DNA of 64,000 bases from Williamsia herbipolensis (GTDB taxonomy: Bacteria; Actinomycetota; Actinomycetes; Mycobacteriales; Mycobacteriaceae): positions 51,016-115,015 of the forward strand of contig NZ_JXYP01000009.1 of assembly GCF_000964005.1 (NCBI RefSeq). The letters are read 5' to 3'. Below the pieces are notes generated by a model. That model was not told the DNA's origin. It made no database searches and saw nothing but the letters and a program-made list of their open reading frames with translations. The position numbers and the translations under genes were made by a program. Shown here in pieces: positions 25,333 to 34,457 of the stretch (position 1 is the stretch's first letter; the number at the start of each line of letters is the position of its first letter).

Positions 25333-28300
25333 ATGTTCTCCAAGGTGTTGGTGGCCAACCGTGGCGAGATCGCGATCCGGGCGTTCCGAGCCGCCTATGA
25401 GCTCGGGGTGGCGACGGTCGCGGTGTACCCGTTCGAGGACCGCAACTCGGTGCATCGCACGAAGGCCGACGAGTCGTATCAGATCGGTATCGAGGGCCAC
25501 CCCGTCCGCACGTACCTGTCGGTCGAGGAGATCGTCGACGCGGCCCGGCGCACCGGTGCCGACGCGATCTACCCGGGCTACGGATTCCTCTCGGAGAACC
25601 CCGATCTCGCCGGTGCGTGCGCCGAAGCGGGCATCACCTTCGTCGGCCCCTCGGCCGATGTCCTGGAGCTGACGGGCAACAAGGCGCGGGCGATCGCGGC
25701 GGCGAAGGCCGCGGGCCTGCCGGTGCTGTCGTCGTCGGAGCCGTCGACCGATGTCGAGGAGTTGCTCGCCGCGGCGGAGTCGATGACGTTCCCGGTGTTC
25801 GTCAAGGCCGTCGCCGGTGGCGGTGGTCGCGGCATGCGCCGGGTCAGCGACCCCGACGCGCTGCGGGAGGCGATCGAGGCGGCCGCCCGCGAGGCGGAAT
25901 CGGCGTTCGGCGATGCGACGGTGTTCCTCGAACAGGCGGTGATCGAGCCCCGCCACATCGAGGTGCAGATCCTCGCCGACACCCAGGGCAACGTGATGCA
26001 CCTGTTCGAGCGGGACTGCTCGGTGCAGCGCCGCCACCAGAAGGTCATCGAGCTCGCACCCGCCCCGAATCTCGATCCCGCTCTGCGCGAGCAGATCTGT
26101 GCCGACGCGGTCGCGTTCGCCAAGCAGATCAACTACTCGTGCGCCGGCACCGTGGAATTCCTCGTCGACCGTGAGGGTCGGCACGTGTTCATCGAGATGA
26201 ACCCCCGGATCCAGGTGGAGCACACCGTCACCGAGGAGATCACCGACGTCGACCTCGTGCAGTCGCAGCTGCGGATCGCCGCGGGCGAGTCGCTGGCCGA
26301 TCTCGGTCTGCGCCAGGAGGACATGGCGATCCGCGGTGCGGCGATGCAGTGCCGGATCACCACCGAGGACCCGGCCAACGGGTTCCGCCCCGACACCGGC
26401 CGCATCACCGCCTACCGCACCCCCGGTGGCGCGGGCATCCGCCTCGACGGGGGCACCACCCTGGGTGCCGAGGTCTCGGCGTACTTCGACTCGATGCTGG
26501 TGAAGCTGACCTGCCGTGGCCGGACCTTCGAGGGTGCCGTCGCCCGCGCCCAGCGGGCGCTGGCGGAGTTCCGTATCCGCGGTGTGTCGACGAACATCCC
26601 GTTCCTGCAGAGCGTCCTCGACGACCCCGACTTCCGGGCGGGCAAGGTGACGACGTCGTTCATCGAGGAGCGCCCGTCTCTGCTGACCGCGCACGCCTCG
26701 AGCGACCGCGGGACGAAGATCCTGACCTACCTCGCCGACGTGACGGTGAACAAGCCGCACGGCGAGCGGCCGTCGGCGGTGTACCCGAAAGACAAGCTGC
26801 CCGACATCGACCTGGGTGTCCCGCCGCCGTCGGGGAGCAAGCAGCGGCTCACCGAGCTCGGACCGGAGGGTTTCGCGCGTGCGTTGCGCGAGCAGTCGGC
26901 GTTGGCCGTCACCGACACCACGTTCCGGGACGCGCACCAGTCGTTGCTCGCGACGCGCGTGCGCACCACCGGGCTGCTGGGTGTGGCCGGGCACGTCGCT
27001 CGCCTCACCCCGGAGTTGTTGTCGATCGAGGCGTGGGGTGGCGCGACCTACGATGTGGCACTGCGGTTCCTGCACGAGGACCCGTGGGAGCGACTCGCGG
27101 CGTTGCGGGAGGCCGTGCCGAACATCTGTCTGCAGATGCTGCTGCGTGGCCGCAACACCGTCGGATACACGCCGTACCCCGACACCGTCGCGTCGGCGTT
27201 CGTCTCCGAGGCCGCGGCGACCGGCGTCGACATCTTCCGGATCTTCGACGCGCTCAACAACATCGAGCAGATGCGACCCGCGATCGACGCGGTGCGCGAG
27301 ACCGGGACCGCGGTCGCCGAGGTGGCCATGAGCTACACCGGCGATCTCGCGAACCCGAACGAGGATCTCTACACCCTCGACTACTACCTGCGTCTGGCCG
27401 AGCAGGCCGTCGAGGCCGGCGCCCATATCCTGGCGATCAAGGACATGGCCGGGCTGCTGCGCGCCCCCGCCGCGACGACCCTGGTGTCGGCGTTGCGATC
27501 TCGCTTCGACCTTCCGGTCCACGTGCACACCCACGACACCCCCGGTGGCCAGCTCGCGACCTACCTCGCGGCATGGCAGGCCGGCGCCGACGCGGTCGAC
27601 GGCGCGAGTGCGGCGATGGCCGGCACCACGTCGCAGCCGGCGTTGTCGGCGATCGTCGCCGCCGCGGCGCACACCGACCGCGACACCGGCCTGAACCTGG
27701 CAGGAGTCTGCGACCTCGAGCCGTACTGGGAGGCGCTGCGGAAGGTGTACGCGCCGTTCGAGTCCGGGCTGCCGTCACCGACCGGGCGCGTCTACACCCA
27801 CGAGATCCCCGGTGGCCAGTTGTCGAACCTGCGCCAGCAGGCCATCGCGTTGGGTCTCGGCGACAAGTTCGAGCTCGTCGAATCGGCCTACGCCGACGCC
27901 GACCGCCTGCTGGGTCGCGTCATCAAGGTGACGCCGTCGTCGAAGGTGGTGGGCGACCTCGCGCTGCACCTCGTCGGTGCCGGGGTGTCGGTCGACGAGT
28001 TCGCCGCCGACCCGGGACGCTTCGACATCCCCGACTCCGTGATCGGTTTCCTACGTGGCGAACTCGGCACCCCCGCCGGTGGGTGGCCCGAACCGTTCCG
28101 CACCAAAGCGCTCGAGGGCCGCGGCAAGGCCCGCGCGGTGGTCGAACTCTCCGAGCACGATCAGCAGCTCCTCGGTGCCGACTCGACCGGTCGCCGCGCC
28201 ACGTTGAACCGACTCCTGTTCCCCGGCCCGACGTCGGAGTTCCTCGCCCACCGCGAGCAGTACGGCGACACCTCGTCGCTGTCGGCGAACCAGTTCTTCT

Positions 28301-28737
28301 ACGGTCTGCGCCAGGGGGAGGAGCACCGCGTCTCGCTGGAGCGCGGCGTCGAGTTGCTCATCGGGTTGGAGGCGATCTCCGAACCCGACGAGGCCGGTAT
28401 GCGCACGGTCATGTGCATCCTCAACGGCCAGTTGCGACCGGTGTCGGTGCGCGATCGTTCGATCACCGCCGACGTCCCGACGCTGGAGAAGGCCGATCGC
28501 ACCGACCCGTCGCATGTCGCGGCACCGTTCTCCGGTGTGGTCACCCTGGTGGTGGGCGAGGGCGACAGCGTCGAGGCCGGCGCCACCATCGCGACCATCG
28601 AGGCCATGAAGATGGAGGCCGCGATCACCGCGCCCCGGGCGGGCACGGTCACCCGTGTCGCGATCAGCGGGGTCACCCAGGTCGAGGGCGGTGACCTCAT
28701 CGCCGTCGTCGCCGTCGGTGATCGCGCCGACGTCTGA
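25333..28737 (+). CDS. pyc: pyruvate carboxylase
   Basis: 1134 residues, full length. Seen in order: biotin carboxylase (about 1-450) with K-A-V-A-G-G-G-G-R-G-M and the E-M-N-P-R-I-Q-V-E-H motif; carboxyltransferase barrel (about 530-830) starting with T-D-T-T-F-R-D-A-H-Q-S-L-L-A-T-R; the conserved allosteric/linker region; and a C-terminal biotinyl domain with E-A-M-K-M-E, biotin on Lys1093. Reaction: ATP-dependent carboxylation of pyruvate to oxaloacetate, filling the TCA cycle. A TAATCT box that overlaps the preceding stop lies 6 bp before ATG 25333, so it can be transcribed on its own. Confidence 0.96.
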   Translation: MFSKVLVANRGEIAIRAFRAAYELGVATVAVYPFEDRNSVHRTKADESYQIGIEGHPVRTYLSVEEIVDAARRTGADAIYPGYGFLSENPDLAGACAEAGITFVGPSADVLELTGNKARAIAAAKAAGLPVLSSSEPSTDVEELLAAAESMTFPVFVKAVAGGGGRGMRRVSDPDALREAIEAAAREAESAFGDATVFLEQAVIEPRHIEVQILADTQGNVMHLFERDCSVQRRHQKVIELAPAPNLDPALREQICADAVAFAKQINYSCAGTVEFLVDREGRHVFIEMNPRIQVEHTVTEEITDVDLVQSQLRIAAGESLADLGLRQEDMAIRGAAMQCRITTEDPANGFRPDTGRITAYRTPGGAGIRLDGGTTLGAEVSAYFDSMLVKLTCRGRTFEGAVARAQRALAEFRIRGVSTNIPFLQSVLDDPDFRAGKVTTSFIEERPSLLTAHASSDRGTKILTYLADVTVNKPHGERPSAVYPKDKLPDIDLGVPPPSGSKQRLTELGPEGFARALREQSALAVTDTTFRDAHQSLLATRVRTTGLLGVAGHVARLTPELLSIEAWGGATYDVALRFLHEDPWERLAALREAVPNICLQMLLRGRNTVGYTPYPDTVASAFVSEAAATGVDIFRIFDALNNIEQMRPAIDAVRETGTAVAEVAMSYTGDLANPNEDLYTLDYYLRLAEQAVEAGAHILAIKDMAGLLRAPAATTLVSALRSRFDLPVHVHTHDTPGGQLATYLAAWQAGADAVDGASAAMAGTTSQPALSAIVAAAAHTDRDTGLNLAGVCDLEPYWEALRKVYAPFESGLPSPTGRVYTHEIPGGQLSNLRQQAIALGLGDKFELVESAYADADRLLGRVIKVTPSSKVVGDLALHLVGAGVSVDEFAADPGRFDIPDSVIGFLRGELGTPAGGWPEPFRTKALEGRGKARAVVELSEHDQQLLGADSTGRRATLNRLLFPGPTSEFLAHREQYGDTSSLSANQFFYGLRQGEEHRVSLERGVELLIGLEAISEPDEAGMRTVMCILNGQLRPVSVRDRSITADVPTLEKADRTDPSHVAAPFSGVVTLVVGEGDSVEAGATIATIEAMKMEAAITAPRAGTVTRVAISGVTQVEGGDLIAVVAVGDRADV

Positions 28738-28756
28738 TCCCTCTCGACCCCACCCC

Positions 28757-28861
28757 GCCAGTTGGGCACCTAACGACCGCAGTTGGGCACGTAACGACCG
28801 CAGTTGGGCACGTAAAGACGCCTGTTGGGCACGTAACGACGCCAGTTGGGCGCCTGATGAC
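28757..28861 (-). repeat. 21-bp tandem repeat array A (five units)
   Basis: Five degenerate units with period near 21 bp; the consensus on the minus strand is ggtcgttacgtgcccaactg plus c. Units 2 and 3 differ by one base; the outer units have drifted. It fills most of the gap between pyc and the HdeD gene. Arrays B and C carry the same unit in the opposite orientation. Confidence 0.9.
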
Positions 28862-28899
28862 GCGCCGAAGCCGACTACGCGCGGCGATATGGTGGTGCG

Positions 28900-29454
28900 A
28901 TGACGACGCCGATCACCACGCCACACTTCCCCGACCAGATCCGCAACGCCGTGCGCGCCGGACTCATCTCGACGTCGGTGCTCGGCATCGTCCTCGGTGT
29001 GATCGCGCTCGTGTGGCCTGGACCGACCCTGTTGGTCGTCGCGGTGCTGTTCGGCATCTCGCTGATCCTGACCGGGGCCTACCGGCTGTCGATCGCGTTC
29101 TCGGCCAGGGGATTGCCGACCGGACTGCGCGTCGTGTTCGGCGTCATCGGCGCGATCATCCTCGTCGCCGGTGTGCTCTGTCTCTTCGATCCGGCCGAGT
29201 CACTCGTGTTGCTCGCGATCGTGATCGGTGTCGGCTGGATCTTCCAGGGCGTGCACGACCTGATGTCGGACCGCGCGGGCACCCACAACGTGCCCCGCTG
29301 GGTCCTGGTGCTCTCGGGCATCGTGTCGATCATCGCCGGCATCGTCGTGATCACGCTGCCGGGCTTCGCCATCAGCACGTTCATCACCTTCGGCGCGATC
29401 CTGCTGATCATCGTCAGCGTCGTGAACCTCCTGACGCTGCCGCGCAAGGTCTGA
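28900..29454 (+). CDS. HdeD/DUF308-family membrane protein
   Basis: 184 residues. Seen: six hydrophobic segments in three hairpin pairs, each with the DUF308 pattern (G-V-I-A-L-V-W-P-G-P-T-L, then V-L-C-L-F-D-P-A-E-S-L, then V-I-T-L-P-G-F-A). Known: E. coli HdeD takes part in acid resistance; most actinobacterial members are uncharacterised. A TATGGT box lies 6 bp before ATG 28900. Both flanks are 21-bp repeat arrays in inverted orientation. Confidence 0.85.
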   Translation: MTTPITTPHFPDQIRNAVRAGLISTSVLGIVLGVIALVWPGPTLLVVAVLFGISLILTGAYRLSIAFSARGLPTGLRVVFGVIGAIILVAGVLCLFDPAESLVLLAIVIGVGWIFQGVHDLMSDRAGTHNVPRWVLVLSGIVSIIAGIVVITLPGFAISTFITFGAILLIIVSVVNLLTLPRKV

Positions 29455-29456
29455 CG

Positions 29457-29557
29457 TTCCGACTGCCCAACTGCGGGCGTTACGTGCCCTATTGCGGAAT
29501 TTACGTCCCCAACTGCGGTCGTTAGGTGCCCAACTGCGGTCGTTACGTGCCCAACTG
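29457..29557 (+). repeat. 21-bp tandem repeat array B (five units)
   Basis: About five units of ggtcgttacgtgcccaactg plus c, period 21 bp, with increasing drift towards the HdeD side. It ends 3 bp from the xanthine dehydrogenase stop, so it sits between two convergent genes and could also act as a bidirectional transcription barrier (inference). Confidence 0.9.
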
Positions 29558-29560
29558 GGG

Positions 29561-32218
29561 TCAGGGGTGCAGGGCGGCCCAGACGCGGGCGGGGTTCATC
29601 GGGAGTTCGTGGACGCGGACCCCGATGGCGTCGCGGATCGCGTTGGCCAGCGCCGGTGCCACCGGGTTGTACGGCGACTCGCTCATCGATTTCGCGCCCG
29701 ACGGACCCAACCGGTCGTACGTGTCGGCGAAGTACACCTCGGTCTCGGGGGCATCCGACAGCCGCGGGATGTGATAGTTCCGGAACACGCGCGTGGTCAC
29801 GACACCGTCGTCGAGGAGCATCTGCTCGAACAGCGCCGAGCCGATCGCCTGTGTCGCACCACCTTCCACCTGACCCCGACACTGCGCGGGGTTGAGTACG
29901 ACACCGGCGTCGGCGGACTGGATCGACTGCAGAATCCGCACGCGGCCTGTCGGGAGGTGCACCGCCACCCGAAAAGCGTGCACGTTGAACGCGACCGACC
30001 GCGGCGTGCCCCCGTGTCGCCCGGCGGCCGAGAGACCACCGGTCGCGCGTCCGACCGCGACGGGATCGTCGGCGTCGATGCCGTTGTCGTGCGCGGCGGC
30101 GACCACCGCGGCCCGCAGGTCCACACACGCCCGCTGCAGTGCGGCGCCGGCGACGACCGTCCCCGCCGACCCGAACGCGCCGGTGTCGTAGGTGACGACG
30201 TCGGTGTCGCCCTGGCGCACGACGATCGACTCGGGCCGGACGCCGAGGGCGTCGGCGGCGATCTGCGTGTGCACCGTGGTGGTGCCGTTGCCGAACTCGG
30301 CGGTTCCCACCGACACCACGTACCGCCCGCCGACGGTGAGTTCGGCACGCACATCGGCGAAGTGGCCACGAGGCGGGATGGTGGCGATCATCGCCGGCGC
30401 CATCCCCGATCCGATACGCCACTCGGGGTCGCCCTCGAGTTCCGCCCCGTTGCGTGCCGGGTCGGCGGCGCCGGCGGCCAGCGCCTCCTGGGCGAGATCG
30501 AGGCACTGGTCGAGGCCGTAGCTACCGAACTCGAGGTCGCTCTCCTCGACCTCCCAGGTCACGAAGTCGTCGCCGGGCACCACCACGTTGCGCCGTCGGA
30601 AGTCGAAGGGATCGACACCCAGCTCGCGGGCGAGGTCGTCGAGCGCCGATTCGATCCCGAACACCACCTGGCCGAGGCCGTACCCGCGGAAGGCGCCCGA
30701 GGGCAGGTTGTTGGTATAGGCGCACTGCGCGTCGACGCGCTTGTTCGCGCAGCGGTACAGCGCCATCGACTCACTGCACCCGTGGAACATGACACCGGGA
30801 CTGTGGTTTCCGTAGGCGCCCGCATCCGACACGACATCGATCGCGAGAGCGGTCAGCGTGCCGCTGGCGTCGGCCGCGGCGGTGACCTCCACCCGCATCG
30901 GGTGGCGACAGGGGGCCATCGTGAACTGGTCGGTGCGCGTCATCTCGTACACGACGGGCCGCCCGGTGCGGAGGACGGCCAGCAGCACGAGGTCCTCGGT
31001 GATGAGTTCCTGCTTCGCGCCGAAGGCGCCGCCGATGCGAGGCGCGTACACGCGCACCCGGTCCGGCGACAGGCCGAAGATGTGGCACAGCTCGTCGCGG
31101 ACCAGGAACGGCACCTGCGAGCTGGATCGGATGATGTAGCGACCGTCCTCGTCCAGACTGCCCACGGTGCCGTGGGTTTCGAGGTGCGCGTGCTGCACGC
31201 GCGCGGTCTGCCACACCCCGTGTACCGCCGCGCCACCCGAGGTACGGGCGTGGGCGACCGCGCCGTCGACGTCACCGACCTCGCCGTACAGATCGGCGAC
31301 GAGATTGCGGGTCGGGTCGGCGATACGTGATGCGGGTCCGTCCTTGTCCCCGTGGACCGTCGGTGCCCCCTCGCTGAGCGCCTGCACCGGGTCGAACACC
31401 GCGGGCAGGACCTCGTAGGTGACGTCGACGAGATCGACTGCGCGCCGCGCGGTGTCGAGGTCGTCGGCGACCACCGCCGCGACCCGCTGGCCGACGAATC
31501 GAAGTCGGGTGTCGAAGACGCGACTGTCGTCGGGATCGTCGACGCGCTCCCGGTGGCGCGCGGTGGAGAACGCGACACCCGGATCGTCGTGGTGGGTGAG
31601 GACCGCACGGACCCCGGGCAGCGCCTGTGCGCGGGTGATGTCGATGGCGGTGATCACCGCGTGCGGGTGTGGACTGCCCAGGACCGCGACGTGCCCGGCG
31701 TCGGTGGGGATCTCGTCCATGGTGTAGCGCTCGGCGCCCGTGGTGATCGCGGGGCCCGCGGGTGCGGGCGCCGATCGTGGGTCACGTGTTGCGTCGGGTG
31801 CGGCATCGGCGATCGCGGCGCGGATGGGCCGATACCCCGTGCAGCGACACAGGTTCCCTTTGAGCGACGACTCGAGATCGTCGATGTCGGCGGCGTCGAA
31901 GGTGGATGCGGTGACGATCATCCCGGCGGTGCAGAAGCCGCACTGGAAGCCGCCGGCGCCGACGAACCGCTCCTGCAGCGGATGGGTCTCCTCGGCGGTG
32001 ACGAGCCCGGCGACGGTGGTGACCTCGGCGCCGGTGGCGCGGAACGCCGGGACGAGGCAGGAGTGCTGCACCCGCCCGTCGACGATGACCGAGCACGCCC
32101 CGCAGTCGCCCGAATCGCATCCCTTCTTCACCTCGACGTTGCCGTGTTCGCGCAGGTATGTGCGCAGGCACTGGCCGGGCCGCGGCGTGGTGGTGACGTC
32201 GATCCCGTTGACCTTCAT
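29561..32218 (-). CDS. xanthine dehydrogenase, fused [2Fe-2S]/molybdopterin subunit
   Basis: 885 residues from ATG 32218. Seen: an N-terminal ferredoxin-like [2Fe-2S] domain with Cys34, 39, 42 and 54, a second [2Fe-2S] helical domain with Cys93, 96, 124 and 126 (C-G-F-C, C-R-C-T-G-Y), then the large molybdenum-binding part with R-I-G-G-A-F-G-A-K-Q and the C-terminal G-A-K-S-M-S-E, where Glu847 matches the catalytic Glu of the family. Reaction: hypoxanthine and xanthine to urate. In Bacillus these are separate proteins (PucE and PucD). Start overlaps the FAD-subunit stop (ATGA). Needs MCD or MPT cofactor; a MocA-like gene lies at 39894. Confidence 0.9.
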   Translation of the reverse strand: MKVNGIDVTTTPRPGQCLRTYLREHGNVEVKKGCDSGDCGACSVIVDGRVQHSCLVPAFRATGAEVTTVAGLVTAEETHPLQERFVGAGGFQCGFCTAGMIVTASTFDAADIDDLESSLKGNLCRCTGYRPIRAAIADAAPDATRDPRSAPAPAGPAITTGAERYTMDEIPTDAGHVAVLGSPHPHAVITAIDITRAQALPGVRAVLTHHDDPGVAFSTARHRERVDDPDDSRVFDTRLRFVGQRVAAVVADDLDTARRAVDLVDVTYEVLPAVFDPVQALSEGAPTVHGDKDGPASRIADPTRNLVADLYGEVGDVDGAVAHARTSGGAAVHGVWQTARVQHAHLETHGTVGSLDEDGRYIIRSSSQVPFLVRDELCHIFGLSPDRVRVYAPRIGGAFGAKQELITEDLVLLAVLRTGRPVVYEMTRTDQFTMAPCRHPMRVEVTAAADASGTLTALAIDVVSDAGAYGNHSPGVMFHGCSESMALYRCANKRVDAQCAYTNNLPSGAFRGYGLGQVVFGIESALDDLARELGVDPFDFRRRNVVVPGDDFVTWEVEESDLEFGSYGLDQCLDLAQEALAAGAADPARNGAELEGDPEWRIGSGMAPAMIATIPPRGHFADVRAELTVGGRYVVSVGTAEFGNGTTTVHTQIAADALGVRPESIVVRQGDTDVVTYDTGAFGSAGTVVAGAALQRACVDLRAAVVAAAHDNGIDADDPVAVGRATGGLSAAGRHGGTPRSVAFNVHAFRVAVHLPTGRVRILQSIQSADAGVVLNPAQCRGQVEGGATQAIGSALFEQMLLDDGVVTTRVFRNYHIPRLSDAPETEVYFADTYDRLGPSGAKSMSESPYNPVAPALANAIRDAIGVRVHELPMNPARVWAALHP

Positions 32219-33024
32219 GCGATCACGTCCCGCACGGCCTGGACGACGAGGTACTCGACGACCGCGATGCGCCACCGGGCGGTGCCGTGGGCATCGGTGT
32301 GGAAATGCTCCGGTGGGATCGAGCGGAGCACGTCGCGCGCCACCTGCTCGGGATCTGTGGAGGCGACGGTGATCACCTCGGGGGCGACCGTGGCGGCGGT
32401 GACCGTCACGACCACCGACTCGCCGTCGGACCGCGCCACCACGACCGCACCACTGCGGCCGAGGTGCGCGTAGGAGGCCTTTCGTAGCGACACCCGCTGG
32501 GTGAGAGCCCCGGTGGGCAGGTGGATGGAGCGGAGCACGTCACCCACGCCGAGGGAGTTCTCCGCGTTGCCGACCACGACGTCGGTGGTCGTGAGCAGTG
32601 CGTTGGTGCCGTCGGCCCGCCAGATCAGCAGGCGGGCGTCGAGGGCGGCGCACATCGCGGTCATCGCACCGGCGGGTAGGGCGAGACAGACGTTGCCGCC
32701 CACGGTCGCCGAGTACCAGATCTTGTACGACGCCAGCAGGGCGCGCGCCGCGGCATCGAACAGCGTTGTGGCGATCCAGGTTCGGGGGAGGTCGGCGTGG
32801 ATGAGGGTGTCGATGGTGCACGTCGCTGCGATCTCGAGACCGTCGTCGCGCACGACGAGGTCGGGCCAGTCCAGGGCGGCCAGGTCGATCAGGCGTGTCA
32901 TCCCCGGATTCGGTTCGCTCATCAACGAGGTGCCGCCGGCCAACACGCCGTCGGTGTCGACGATCCCGGTGAGGTCGGCGCGCGTGCGTGGCGCCAGGAC
33001 CTCGGTCACCCAGTGCTGGTCCAT
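32215..33024 (-). CDS. xanthine dehydrogenase FAD-binding subunit
   Basis: 269 residues from ATG 33024. Seen: V-L-A-G-G-T-S-L-M-S-E (FAD loop near residue 30), S-A-T-V-G-G-N-V-C-L-A-L-P-A-G (second FAD motif near 110) and a CO-dehydrogenase-type C-terminal domain. It passes electrons from the Fe-S clusters to NAD. It is overlapped with the fused large subunit by ATGA and sits 7 bp after the 8-oxoguanine deaminase stop, so these three genes form one operon. Confidence 0.88.
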   Translation of the reverse strand: MDQHWVTEVLAPRTRADLTGIVDTDGVLAGGTSLMSEPNPGMTRLIDLAALDWPDLVVRDDGLEIAATCTIDTLIHADLPRTWIATTLFDAAARALLASYKIWYSATVGGNVCLALPAGAMTAMCAALDARLLIWRADGTNALLTTTDVVVGNAENSLGVGDVLRSIHLPTGALTQRVSLRKASYAHLGRSGAVVVARSDGESVVVTVTAATVAPEVITVASTDPEQVARDVLRSIPPEHFHTDAHGTARWRIAVVEYLVVQAVRDVIA

Positions 33025-33031
33025 CAGCCCG

Positions 33032-34411
33032 TCACCGATCGGCCTTGGCCAGCAGGTGTCGATGCGCCACCGCCACATCGCGGGCGACGGTCCCGGCGTC
33101 GACGGTGGTGCAGTGTCCGTCGGCGACGACGACGCGTCCGTCGACCCAGGAGCGGCGGATCGGTGGCTGCGCGCCGAGGACGAGGGCCGCGACCGGATCG
33201 TCGATCCCGCTGTGGGCCAGCGTGGTCAGGTCCCACAGGACCAGATCGGCGAGTTTCCCGACCTCGATCGACCCGAACTCGGCGTCGCGTCCGAGCACCC
33301 GCGCGCCGCCCGTGGTGGCCAGGCGCAGTGACTGTCGTGTGGTGAGCGCGGTGGGACCACCGACCGCCCGGGCCATCATCACCGCCATGTGTGCCTCCTC
33401 CAGCATCCGACACGACTCGTTCGATGCGGCGCCGTCCACACCGAGACCCACGGGCACACCGGCCGCGACGAGATCGCGCGTACGTGCGACGCCGGCACCG
33501 AGTCGCGCATTCGAGGTGGGGCAGTGTGCGATCGCCGTCCCGGTCCGTGCGAGGTCGGTGATCGCGTCGTCGGTGAAGTGCACCCCGTGGGCGAACCACA
33601 CGTCGTCGCCGAGCCAGTCCAGTCGTTCCATGTACTGCAGGGGAGTGCAACCGAAACGCTCGGCGCAGAAAGCGGTCTCGTCCTCGGTCTCGGCGAGGTG
33701 GGTGTGCAGACGCACCCCGAGGTCGCGGGCGAGCGCCGCCGAGGCGACCAGGAGATCCGACGTGACCGAGAAGGGTGAGCACGGGGCGAGGCCGATGCGC
33801 AGCATCGCGTCCGGTGACGGGTCATGCCAGCGGGAGACGGCATCGGCACTCGCGGTGAGGATGTCGTCGATCGACTCGACCACCGCGTCGGGAGGGAGCC
33901 CGCCGTCGCTCCGACCGAGGTCCATCGATCCGCGCGTGGGGTGGAAACGCAGACCCACCGCGGCCGCCGCCTCGATCTCGGCCGCGAGGAGGTCGCCGGC
34001 GCCGACCGGGAAGACGTAGTGATGATCGGTCGACGTGGTGCACCCCGACGTCGCGAGTACTCCCAATGCGCCTCGGGCGGCGGCGTTCACACCCGCGGCG
34101 TCGATACCGGCCCACACCGGGTACAGCGTGGTGAGCCACTCGAACAACGTGTGATCGGCGGCGAGCCCCCGGGTGATCCACTGGTAGAGGTGGTGGTGGG
34201 TGTTGACCAGGCCGGGGGTGAGCACGCAGCCACGGCCGTCGACGTGCACGGCGTCGGGCCATGCCGCGGTATCGACCTCGCGAGCGTCGCCGACGGCCAC
34301 GATCCGGTTGTCCCGCAGCACCACCGTGGCGTCGGCCCACTCGCGATCCGCGGCGTCCATCGTCACCACGTGGGCGTGGGAGATGACGGTCAGGGCGCCG
34401 GACGGGTCCAT
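33032..34411 (-). CDS. 8-oxoguanine deaminase / related amidohydrolase
   Basis: 459 residues from ATG 34411, preceded by GGTGAGGAG. Seen: the amidohydrolase metal motif N-T-H-H-H-L-Y-Q, H-T-H-L-A-E-T-E-D-E, H-G-V-H-F and G-V-D-G-A-A-S-N-E. These match the AtzB/8-oxoguanine deaminase group (cog0402) better than cytosine deaminase. Known: it converts 8-oxoguanine to urate, feeding uricase directly; other substrates in the group include triazines. First gene of the operon with xanthine dehydrogenase, divergent from guanine deaminase. Confidence 0.8.
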   Translation of the reverse strand: MDPSGALTVISHAHVVTMDAADREWADATVVLRDNRIVAVGDAREVDTAAWPDAVHVDGRGCVLTPGLVNTHHHLYQWITRGLAADHTLFEWLTTLYPVWAGIDAAGVNAAARGALGVLATSGCTTSTDHHYVFPVGAGDLLAAEIEAAAAVGLRFHPTRGSMDLGRSDGGLPPDAVVESIDDILTASADAVSRWHDPSPDAMLRIGLAPCSPFSVTSDLLVASAALARDLGVRLHTHLAETEDETAFCAERFGCTPLQYMERLDWLGDDVWFAHGVHFTDDAITDLARTGTAIAHCPTSNARLGAGVARTRDLVAAGVPVGLGVDGAASNESCRMLEEAHMAVMMARAVGGPTALTTRQSLRLATTGGARVLGRDAEFGSIEVGKLADLVLWDLTTLAHSGIDDPVAALVLGAQPPIRRSWVDGRVVVADGHCTTVDAGTVARDVAVAHRHLLAKADR

Positions 34412-34457
34412 CTCCTCACCGTACTTCCGATGCGTTCTCGGGGCAGGATGGACAGTC

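Noticed and set aside
24244..27672. A 1142-codon open frame antisense to pyruvate carboxylase
   Set aside because: It is Arg/Gly/Asp-rich with no domain pattern and mirrors the high third-position GC of pyc on the other strand; such long shadow frames are expected at this base composition.
34200..34457. An upstream extension of the guaD frame
   Set aside because: It is antisense to the 8-oxoguanine deaminase gene, and the guanine deaminase N-terminus fits ATG 34458.
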